Assembly: GCA_963995505.1 (NCBI GenBank)
Contig: OZ023188.1
Location: 3,286,001-3,350,000, forward strand
DNA: 64,000 nt
Direction: 5' to 3'
From: Hypericum androsaemum
Taxonomy: Eukaryota > Streptophyta > Magnoliopsida > Malpighiales > Hypericaceae
Below, piece by piece: positions 20,220-30,159 of this stretch (the stretch's first letter is position 1; each line of letters starts with the position of its first letter). The notes under the pieces were generated by a model, which worked only from the letters and a program-made list of their open reading frames with translations, did not search any database and was not told the DNA's origin. The position numbers were made by a program, and so were the translations under genes.

Positions 20220-20549
20220 GGTTTACGAATTTTGTTTTATTTTGTATATTTTTTTGTCTGTTGTTAGGATATGGAATCTTTGGGAAATTTTTACCGTCAA
20301 GATAGAGCGGGATAATGATTATACATTATAGCTCCAGTAGGATCACGATTTGGGAATCTGGTAATTAATTATCACAGGTTTTGGTTTACAAATTTTGTTT
20401 TATTTTGTATATTTATTTTGTCTGTTGTTAGGATATGGAATCTTTGGGAAATTTTTACCGTCAAGATAGAGCGGGATAATGATTATACATTATAGCTCCA
20501 GTAAGATCACGATTTGGGAATCTGGTAATTAATTATCACAGGTTTTGAT
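20220..20549. repeat. Tandem duplication of about 163 bp with an exon-like core
   Basis: 20222-20384 and 20386-20549 are nearly identical. Each contains a T-rich tract ending TGTTGTTAG, then GATATGGAATCTTTGGG and a block ending before GTAATTAATT; this looks like intron-acceptor, short exon and donor on the plus strand. The frame ends after 14 codons, so no product is proposed. 20038-20220 and 20550-21029 hold nothing recognised. Confidence 0.6.
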
Positions 20550-21548
20550 TCTGTACCAAGTTTAAATATGCTGCAAATTTCACAAATTTGCTCGTTCTAA
20601 ATAATTTCAATTTCTCAACAAAAAAAATTCAATTTCACAAATATTCAAGTATCAAACAATTATTTGAGAGAGTCTTGCTTCCAAGGAAACCCCACAAAAT
20701 AATTCCTCCCGGACTAAGACTAAATTGCAGTCATAAATCACTGCCCCTCGACTCAAGAAATAGGAACCAAGTCTTGGTGGTGAATATCCTTAGATAAGTT
20801 TGCCCGAATCGACTATTAATAAGATGCATATTCCTCAACAACAAAAAAGACTACTAACAAAATATATGAGAAATTCGCGATCACAACTCGCCTGGCAAGA
20901 TAATCTATTTTTGGTGATGTCAAATTTACACATGGCAGTTCCGAAAATCACAAACCAAACTTCAGTTTTTTAAATGCGTGAAATTTTAAACAATTCCACA
21001 CGGAAGCCTCTCAACACCCAACAACGAGAGTAATTTTAGAGTTTGGATTGAGTAGGGACTACTAAAAAGTTGTCCCTACGGAGGGGACTCATTCAGAGCC
21101 CTTGGATCTATTTTTTTAATTAAAAAAATAGATCTGATGGTCAATATCACACGAGTGTATTTTTGACCTTTTCATTAAAATTCACTCTCCTAATTTCTAT
21201 TTCCCCTCCCTTCCCTGTCTCGAGCCCCTCAAACCTCTCTCTCTCTCTCTCTCTCTCTAAGCGGGGATGCCCCCACGGTCCCTCATCTTCACGGCCTGTA
21301 CACAGACTTGAACCCACCGTGGCTGAGCTTGTTGGATGTGGAGAAGGAGGAGGTAGCTCGCTGGAAGAGGGAGTGGCCGCGCGCTGCTCTCATCCTGTGC
21401 CCCGCCGGAGCCGGTGGCTCGGCTCGACTCGACTCCATCCCACTGATCCGGCTACTCTCCACCTCTTCCCCGTCGTTGTCCCAGCCGACTGGGGAGATCC
21501 TGAACAAGGAGGAAGCCGGATGAGGAGGAAGCCAGAGGAGGAGACGAG

Positions 21549-21704
21549 CCGGGAGAGGAAGGAGAAGAGGCTGGGGGCGATGAGGGAGAGGAGAACGACG
21601 GTGGGGCCTTCGTCAACGAGCAGACCGGTGAGGTTGGTGGACCATGCGAGCCCAAGCCCACCCGATTCGGCAACTGGGAGCGTAACGGCCGCTGTTTCAA
21701 TTTT
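21549..21704 (+). pseudogene. Captured SDHAF4-like (DUF1674) C-terminal fragment
   Basis: SDHAF4 is a mitochondrial assembly factor for the flavoprotein subunit of succinate dehydrogenase. In the frame of codons starting at 21549, an acidic stretch (EENDGGAF) leads into [20 protein letters not shown] and [11 protein letters not shown], close to the family's conserved C-terminal block (ETGEIGGPxGPEPTRYGDWERxGRC). Upstream coding and the transit peptide are not evident in this frame. The frame runs on past the usual end. Located inside the MULE, so captured. Confidence 0.75.
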
Positions 21705-21789
21705 TTAGTTAATTTATGGGTTTTTGTTTTTTGTCTTTTTTAGTGGATCTATTGATTTCTGAGTTTGGTTTCACATTGTTTGATCTCGG

Positions 21790-22555
21790 TTGTTTTTCGT
21801 ATGCTGCGATATTGGTTTTTGTATGTAGTGATATTGGTTTTCATATGTTGGGATATTGGTTTTCGGATGTATTGATATTGGTTTTCGGATGTAGTGATAT
21901 TGGTTTTCGTGTGTAGCGATTGTAGTTTTCATATGTAACGATACTGGTTTGCATGTGTAATGATATTGGTTTTTGTATGTTGGAATATTGGTTTTCGTAT
22001 GTTGGATTATTGGTTTTCGTATGTTGGGATATTGGTTTTCGGATGTATTGGTATTGGTTTTCATATGTTGGGATATTGGTTTTCGGATGTATTGATATTG
22101 GTTTTCGGATGTATTGATATTGGTTTTCGTATGCAGTGATATTGGTTTGCATGTGTAGCGATTGTAGTTTTCATATGTAACGATACTGGTTTGCATGTGT
22201 AATGATATTGGTTTTTGTATGTTGGAATATTGGTTTTCGTATGTTAGAATATTGGTTTTCGCATGTTGGGATATTAGTTTTCAGATATTGGGATATTGGT
22301 TTGCATGTGTGGTGATATTGGTTTTCTAATGTTGTGATATTGGTTTTCGAGTGTAGTGATATAGATTTGCAAGTGTATTGATATTGATTTTTAAATGTTG
22401 GGATATTATTTTCGAATGTAGTGATATTGGTTTGCATGTGTAGCGATATTGGTTTTCATATGTAGTGATATTGGTTTGCATATATACTGATATTGGTTTC
22501 TGAATGTAGTGATATTGGTTTTCGAATGTAGTGATATTGGTTTTCGATGTGAATA
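21790..22555. repeat. 24-bp minisatellite, about 30 copies
   Basis: Variants of a TGATATTGGTTTTCGTATGT-type unit repeat every 24 bp. Because 24 is divisible by three, long minus-strand frames stay open (eight-residue KPISxHxK/TNIxTYEN-type repeats). I regard these as a consequence of the array, not a gene. Confidence 0.85.
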
Positions 22556-22947
22556 ACTTTATACATATGTAACTCGGATTTTAGTTTTAAAAAATCAGAT
22601 TTAAAATTTATCGAAGATTTTAAATATGGAACTCGTATTTTAGTGAGAAAAAAATACCGAAAAATTAATTTAAGGATTTTTGAAGTGATGTTGGAATGTG
22701 AAGAGTCTCATTTAATTTTGTTGGCTGGTTTAGTCTTGAAAAGGGAACAAGGAATATGAAGAGTCTCTCAAAGGTGGCTGGTTGAATTTTTTATGATTCC
22801 CACGTTTTTTTGAATAAAAAAATATATTAAGAGTGGAATAATTTATTACTAAACTACCTATATTACCCTTCTATTAACTTTGCTTTTTTTAGTCTATATG
22901 AATGGGGACTAACTCTTGTCCCCACCCAATCCATGCCCGTAATTTTA

Positions 22948-24580
22948 TATGGTCCGATTCTTTTACATAAATGGGCCCATGTCCATGTTATTAGGCTTCG
23001 GTGTAAAGCTCTGGGCTCGTGTTGGCCCAAATTTACCCTCCGTAAATTTAGCTGGTAGGTGATTCAACCAACTTCCAACTTGGAAGTTCCAGTTAAGGAA
23101 AGGGAACCTTTACGTCAAACGACGTTTTTGTCTATATATTCTTTTTGGTGGGTATATATTATTGAAACAATAACCAGGTCGCCAACTTGGAAGATTAATA
23201 ATCCAACCAATTTTTCGATTTTACTAGATAGTCATTTTTTTTGCCAGGATGTCGTTTCCAATTGTATCTTTCAATTCGTAAAATTTAATTGTTAGAAAAA
23301 ATTAGTTGTTTTATAAAGTTTGATCTAAGATATATCTTGTCAAGAAAATTTGTTACCTAGTATCATCACATTAAAACCAACTTTTTGGCACGTACAAGAA
23401 AATTTTACCTACAGCCCACTAATTCTAATGGTTAACATTATACCTCTATAAAAATGGAAGCGACGGAGGATAACGAACAAGAATTGAAAAGAAAAAGAAA
23501 AATTGATCAAGGAGCAATAGTCGAGAAATAGAAGCATAGCTTTGGCTCAAAAGGTTGAATGAACGAAGTCAACACGGTAACACTCAAGTTAGCTTTATTA
23601 ATAGTTGATTCCGCTCTCAATTGAAAAGATAAGAACAAGTAGAACTTGTTGCCGACTAGGTGCAAGAAGTCGAACTAAATATCTGCTAAGGAATGGAATT
23701 CCTGGGAAAATGAGCTGAAAACATTTGGCCATGTCGTTTTCTTACAAATACCAAAAAAATGTCAGATGGTAGTCTGTATGGGTTGCTCCCTTGATTAAAC
23801 AAATTAAATGACTAAGGTATTAAACACGCAATTGGGATATAGAGAAGGCTTAAAAGCAGCAAGCCGTTTAGAGGTGGCTAGGAAGATTGACACTAACAGA
23901 GCAATCTACTCATTTCTTAAGATTACATGGCTTTTTGAGATATTGTTGGCAGCTTCAGCTATTATGTACCTATCGAATTAGTAGTTACGTTCGTGAGTTA
24001 TATTGCTTTGATGTTTAAGATCTTTAGTAAATTATGATATTGGGCAAGATCTTTTGTATATTATGAAATTGGGCGCTGTATTTTATATTTTTATTTACGT
24101 AGATTATGAGATTCATGTATTTATGATCTATTTTGTTTTGTCATTACTGAACATTTATAAACAACAAATTCTTGAAACCAATAATTCAATCAATACCAAT
24201 CCGATTTAAATTGAAATTAAACACAAGAATTTCAAATTAAGTTACTAGACTTGTGCCAAACAAATCAAACAATTTCATAAGCATTCATTGCCATAACAAA
24301 CAACCACCAAGATTATTTCTACTACTTCTATAACATACCAACGTATATTACCCTAGTTAAGTGGTTTTACCGTTATAGAATCACACACTGCACATGACAT
24401 GAACCAAAGCAAGTATTAGAGTACCGTAACCTAGTAAACGCACCTTAATCTTAGTTTCTATGTAGATAATAACATTGACTAATAAATCACTATATTTTCA
24501 TTTTGTAAAAATTTTCATGAAGGATACTTTTATGTTAACTTTATAAATTTATTTCACCATCCCATGGAACTCGTCTTATT
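22948..24580. other. AT-rich stretch, no gene recognised
   Basis: No ORF with recognisable homology. 24130-24580 probably is the untranslated leader of the retroelement whose LTR starts at 24600, because a primer-binding site lies at its right end. Confidence 0.4.
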
Positions 24581-24592
24581 GCTCTGATACCA
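24581..24592 (-). other. Primer-binding site next to a long LTR
   Basis: TGGTATCAGAGC on the minus strand, 7 nt from the LTR boundary. It marks 24600-27329 as a 5' LTR in minus orientation; the internal domains to the left are missing. Confidence 0.75.
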
Positions 24593-24599
24593 CTTAAGT

Positions 24600-27329
24600 T
24601 GTCACGAGTCGGAGTCAAGACAACCGCCACGCAACTAGTGTTGCGCAAGGCTCAATTCTACTGTGATATCTTATAAATGGTCGGTTAGAATAAATGGTAT
24701 TCTATGGTGTAATCTACATATGAGATGTGTTTGGAAGTGTTCCTAGATATTCTATAGTCTCCTTAGGATTCTAGCTCAACTATAACAAAGCTTAGTCAAA
24801 TTATTTCTAACCTTTAAGGACTTTGTTGGTCAAGTTCGGACAGCAATGACCTTTATTTAGTAAATTGAGCACCACGTTCTTAATTTTGCTCCAAATATTA
24901 CAAATAAATATGATCCAGAAACTACACACATAGGGCTACAATTTGTCAGTTGACAAGTTTTTATAAACCGCAACTTAAGATAGTCAAAACGGAGCTTGAA
25001 TGAGTCTCTTTCTGATTGGACCTCATTTGGAATCAACCAATCACAAATTACCACTTGCTAGTTCATTAGACTTGGTTAAGGAGGTGAGTCAAGCTGAACT
25101 CTTACTCACCTACATACTTTTGGGACTCAGGAACCTTAAGGAAGAGGCAAAAAATTTCGAGACTCAGCCATAACTCAAAAGAGAAGAGAAAGTTGAGAGA
25201 GAGAGTAAGAGGAAAGAGAAAGAAGCAGCTGACAAAGAATGACTTGGTAAGCTATATTCTGCCTCGAACTAGATTTTGGTTCCTTGATACAAGTTGTAGA
25301 GGACATAAAGAGCTTTCTAAGCATATATTATATGTCCAGTTCTAATAAAGGAATCGGCATGAAATTAGTTTTAAACTTTAGACTGTCTACTGGAGTATCA
25401 AGTGAAGTGATTGAAGAAGATGTGCCTGGTAAGTTACTTGCAAATTCGAATTGGACTTTAATGTATTCAAGGAAGTTGTAGAGGACTCAAAGATGTTTCT
25501 AATAGTATATATATGTTCTATTCTCATCAAGGAACCAACAGGAAATTGATTTTGAATAACAGACTATCTGCTGGAGATACAACTGAGGTAGTGAAAGAGA
25601 AGAGCTTGGTAAACATATTTAGACTCCGAATTAGACTTTGGTTTCTTCTTACAGATTATGGAGGAATCAATTAGCTTTCTAACCGTATATTATATACCCT
25701 GTTTGGATAAAGGGATCTCCCAAAAAATTTGATTGAAAGACAGACTATCTGATAGGTTTTCAGATTGAGCGAGTTTCAAGAGTTAAAATTGGTAAGTGGA
25801 TTATTTGGCATTCTAAGTTGATTTTTGACTATGAGTTATGAAGAACAGATAGGGGGGCTAATGTACAATGAAAAAAGGAAGTGGTTTAAGTATGATATTG
25901 AAATATATGTGCTGTCTACCAAAGTTAGAGCGATTGAGCTTACCATGTGCTCCGTAGGTGTTTGGTTGGCAAAACTGATTCTTAGGTACAATTCTGATTA
26001 TGAGTGAATTGTATACATGTGGGTTAGTTAATAATGAAGTAAGGATTGAAAGTAGTTGAGCTACTTTGGTACCTTTGGGCTATTTCAGACGATGGTTTGC
26101 GATTATACCTTGGTTGGTTATTTTAAAGTGTCGGAAGTAACTTGGCAGGGAAAGTGAGGAACTGACCTCAATTTGTAATAAAAAATTATTGTACAGATCA
26201 TGTAAGGCTTCCTTAAAGTGCTTTCAGTGAAAAAAACTATCTGGGAAGAATGGTTGAAGGTTGAAAGTGACGGAAGAATAAGACTCGGGAAATTGGCACT
26301 ATTGAGTGATATTCGTTTGAGTAAGCGAATAGAACATGATAAATTTGGTTTTGTTTGGTGCATGTGCATATTTCGGGCCTTGATTATGTGCGTCTCATGC
26401 ATATGAAGTATGTTCATGAAGTGGTCATGTACATTTGTGATAAGATCGGTCATGTTTGGATTGGTATGTGAGAGATATGGCACATGTGAATGGCTAGCGA
26501 GAGAATATGTCTTTCCTAGCGTAGGACCAATTTGTGTGGGTATGCTATGTTATTTTTGGTGAGATATGGATAGGTTTTTCTGTGCTAACCGGGGATATTA
26601 GCCTATATGCACATAGATTGGGGATATCCTAGTTTACTACTATTAAACTTAGTATGTGATTATGGAAAGGAGATCTGATGGCCGTGTTGATATCCCTGTG
26701 CTGGAGAGGAAGTGGCCCGTCTAAATCTGTCAATAGCTCACCGTTTGTTCACTATGTGAACTTTTGTGTGTGTGTGTGTGTGTGATCATATGGTTGGCAT
26801 GCATCTTGTGGTCTTGCATATTGTTGGACATGGTTAAGTTCTGTCTCTCATATGTAGCAGACATAACCAATATGTTATGTTCTATCTTCTTACTAAGTAT
26901 TTTAAAACACTTACCCCTTACTAATCTATCTCAGGTTAAAGCTATCATAGTTTACCTCGGGTTCTGGAGTCTGTGGTGCATGCCCATCTCTTTCATTCGA
27001 GGGCTACTCTTTTGAGGTCTTCGGATCATGCTATCTTTTGTACTCTTGTATAGACGCTCCGTAGTGGTTTTCAGAGGTTAGATCCTGGACTATGCTTTGG
27101 TTTGAACATGTATCACAGGGAACTCGTTCAGACTTTTGGTGATGGTTCTCACACCATCTTTGTATATCTTATGTTTTGAGAGGCATGTTTATATAGCGTG
27201 CCCTGGTGTTGCTTTAAATAAAAGTTAGTGAACTTTATGCTATGTTTTGAGGCTGGCTAGATCTGCATTTTGTAGTTTGTATACAGTGGAGTCTAGCGCC
27301 GGTCACCGACCTCATGATGGGTCGTGACA
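24600..27329 (-). mobile_element. Long LTR (2.73 kb), probable Ty3/gypsy, truncated element
   Basis: It begins TGTCACGAG and ends GGGTCGTGACA, inverted ends of the TGTCACGACC type common in plant gypsy LTRs. No matching second LTR or gag-pol is present in the window, and no target duplication is seen, so this is a rearranged remnant. It contains about three diverged tandem units of roughly 180 bp (unit starts near 25246, 25427, 25606 and 25789) and a (GT)n run near 26764-26783. Assignment to gypsy rests on length and termini only. Confidence 0.6.
25246..25795. repeat. Approximately 180-bp diverged tandem repeat inside the long LTR
   Basis: Repeating blocks share TTGGTAAG starts, AGACTTTGG/AGATTTTGG, TATATTATAT and a GACAGACTATCTG-type segment, at a spacing of 178-183 bp. 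Confidence 0.65.
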
Positions 27330-28849
27330 TCTACTCTCTCTAAAGGTCTATAAAATCATATAATTATTCTCAAACCCAACCCATTAATCTTCCATGTTAC
27401 CTGAAAAAAAATGTTGCAAATTTAGGTGAATTTTGCTACTCGGTAAAGCTGCCCAAACAACCAACCCAAAGCCAAACCCAAGTATTTCCAAAACCATATT
27501 CTTAGTTCAAAGATCATACCAAACACAACAAATTAATCCTCAAACATGTCAGTCATTACAAGACGATAAACAACCACGACAACACAATTCGATTGCTACT
27601 CATGAATAACAAAGAGACAATTATGATATAATGAGCAACCATGACAAGACACAACTCTATATGCAGCTACTAACGATGAATAAAGACAGGAACTCAGGAG
27701 CCCTCCTAATGAGACTATGCCATCATTTCACCCCCAATGGCAGGGTCCTAAACGATATAACCCCTCGTTTTTATGGGTGCCATCATTGGAGCAGAGTCCT
27801 AAACGATTTAACCCCTCATTTTTATGGGTCCAAACATATTAATAGTCTCACTACGACCTATATAATTCACACATAACATAACTGACAAACCACAAATCAA
27901 CATTTATCCGATCAAAACAGAACCGATATGCTTTATAACAATACAGTACAGAACACAGCCTCAAAACAATCCAAGTAACAACACCAAATAGTCGTTACAT
28001 AGAACAGAACGTAGCCACAGATAATTAATCTAACAAATGCCACGATGTTAACAGATAATTAATCTAACAACTGAGCGCACTCGCACAAAACTTGAATCTC
28101 AAAGTCATGGGTTAATAAACCATCGATGCTAACATGAACCTCAAAGTCGAACAAAATTAATAAGAATCTTTGGCCAAAACAACTTGCACAGAACTTCGAA
28201 GCAAATCAAGCACAAAGCTGCAATTATGAGCGATAACATCTGATAACAGTTAAACCCCCAAAGAACCATCCAAACCAACACACACTTCCAATGCTATGCA
28301 ATTAAATTATTTTATACACTTGGCCCAAATGTAAAAATCAAGTTAAGACTAAAAATACCTCGGATTGAAAGTAAGAACAATTTACTTTGTGCCCATAATA
28401 TGCTCCTATTAGGTCCGAGTATTATTGGCTCTATTACTCGACTCTTCTTTATTCTCCATCCCCGCCTCGTGATCATGTTCTGAACATCTCCTAAACGTCC
28501 TCTTCTCCTCGGTTAAAGGTTGATCTTTTAAGAAGTCTTCAATGTCTAGTAGCAGCATTTGTTTTGTGATTTAAGAGGGGCATTAGAGAAGTTGGAAAAA
28601 AACGAGTAGTTATGGTTCATTATGGACTAGATGGACTCAAGCGTGTGCTACTATAAGGCTACGTGCTACTGGCCTCCACTTTTAAAGGAGAGAAAGGTGG
28701 ATGAAATCTGGAAGTTGTTAACTAGAGGCTTTGTGTGTTGTCAAATTACTGAAAGATAATGGGCTAATTACGTTATTGATCTCTCGCATATTATATTTTT
28801 ATTACTTCATTTCTCTTGTTTTCTTTTAAAAATCTCGGGTTTTACAGTT
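27330..28849. other. No gene recognised
   Basis: AT-rich non-coding stretch. 27700-27830 holds two copies of a roughly 55-60 bp unit containing GGGTCCTAAACGATTTAACCCC-like sequence. The right edge abuts the truncated LRR kinase fragment. Confidence 0.4.
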
Positions 28850-29506
28850 TCAAAGTAAAGAAAGAAGGGTGAGAAAGGAGAGGTTCCCAAGTGAAGGTGG
28901 TATGGTACCTGTGAAACGGTTGCCCCAAAGTTCAAGTCCTCTAAGCTGCATCAAAGAACCAAGTTCTGCAGGAATTCTGCCACTGAGGTTATTGTTGGCT
29001 AGATTGAGTGTTTCAAGCTTGGGGAGATTGGTCAAATTGGTAGGCAGAGTTCCTTGGAAGGAATTATTCGAAGGATAAGATCATGCAGCAGAGGCAAACT
29101 GGTAATCTGTGGGGTTATAAATCCACGGAAGTTGTTGTCTGTAAGGTCTAATACCCTGAGCAGCGCAAGGTTTCTAATGTAAGGAGACAGAGTTCCCCCC
29201 AAGTACAGGTGTGGCAGCTCCAGGGAGACAACCCTTTGATTCTCATTGACAGCCGCATTGAACTCCTTGCCACCTGCAAAAGTGAAGGGAAGAATTCCAG
29301 GAAACCAGGACCTGTAAAGGATCCTGCTCCACTTCATGCTTCATCGTCAGCAACGCATCTTGATCGGTCTCGTTTGTGTGCCTGGAAGCCATGAGAGTGG
29401 CCTTGGAGATGAAAAGAACATGACAGGAAGACAAGAAAAAGCAAACAAAGAGCTTGACTAATTGCATCTTTGTATTAATCTGAGAGGGTGCAAGGACCAT
29501 TATCAT
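28850..29506 (-). pseudogene. LRR receptor-like kinase N-terminal fragment (subfamily XII type)
   Basis: Such proteins are plasma-membrane receptors for peptides or microbe-derived signals. The first frame (29506-29243) has a hydrophobic signal segment (LFVCFFLSSCHVLF) and the N-terminal LRR cap (DQDALLTMKHEVEQDP, SWNSSLHFCRWQGVQC). The next frame (to about 29060) has NQRVVSLELPHLYLGGTLSP and a leucine-rich repeat. A third (29035-28850) has LETLNLANNNLSGRIPAELG and a further LRR. Two frameshifts separate these pieces. The gene is cut after about four LRRs; the rest of the ectodomain, membrane span and kinase are absent. Confidence 0.85.
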
Positions 29507-29589
29507 ACTAAGACTACTAACTATAGAGCCTTAACTGTATATAGCCACCAATTTCTCCATCGGAAGGTAGCTAGATACAAATGTACAAG

Positions 29590-30130
29590 CAGTTTCTTTT
29601 CATGATGCCCACGATAGAACGATCCCATTTTATTGAACTCTCTCCTTTTTTTCTTGAAGTTTTCTCCTTTTAAATTACGGAAACCACAATTAAATGAGAT
29701 TCGTAATTTCACTGTTGCACCGACATATAGTTCATATACTTAGATCAATAAAATTATGTAAGGTGCATGTTAGTAGTGCGCTTTGACACATAACTATCTT
29801 TTAATCTTTCGGATGATATTTGTTTGAATGACCGAAGTCCATAGTTTAATTTTTGACCGGTGTAAAATTTACTTCAAAAAATATCTTTTGATCTTATTTC
29901 TCTAACTAGGTGATCACAATTTATCTAACCCGTTCTCGAGAAAAAAATTATCTAACTCAAAATCAAGTGATATCTTCTAATTCGAGTCGTTCAAGCTATC
30001 ATCCTTATCACGGTACATCTTTAATATTATTTTTGAATCATCACTAAGTTTATCTACATTACTAATTGTATCATACTGTTTCTCCTCCTTATAATCCAAG
30101 AATCTATGCCTTTATCCCTGAAAAACGCAT
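29590..30130. repeat. Duplicated spacer (copy of 47030-47590)
   Basis: Shared long words with 47030-47590 and, more diverged, with 3222-3840 plus 4657-5040: CCCACGATAGAAC, AAATGAGATTCGTAATTTCACTG, CATACTGTTTCTCCTCCTTA. No gene in it. Confidence 0.8.
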
Positions 30131-30159
30131 CCCAAATAAATGAACAAGCCCAGAGGCGT

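Larger units (their letters stand above)
21039..22938. mobile_element. MULE (Pack-MULE-like) with captured gene DNA
   Basis: The ends are imperfect inverted repeats (GAGTTTGGATTGAGTAGGGAC and the complement of GGGCATGGATTGGGTGGGGAC). The 9-bp direct repeat GTAATTTTA at 21030-21038 and 22939-22947 is the Mutator-type target duplication. The interior has a GC-rich cargo (21270-21700) behind a (CT)n run and a 24-bp minisatellite. No transposase seen. Confidence 0.8.

Noticed and set aside
21308..21523. Frame beginning MNPPWLSLLDVEKEEVARW in the MULE cargo
   Set aside because: Possibly a second captured exon, but I could not match it to a family, so it is not listed as a gene fragment.
21771..22437. 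Long minus-strand frames of eight-residue repeats
   Set aside because: They follow from a 24-bp tandem array whose period is a multiple of three; no start context or homologue.
23460..24000. Possible lysine-rich short frame starting MEATEDNEQELKRKRK
   Set aside because: Stops after about 25 codons, no splice partner or homologue seen.
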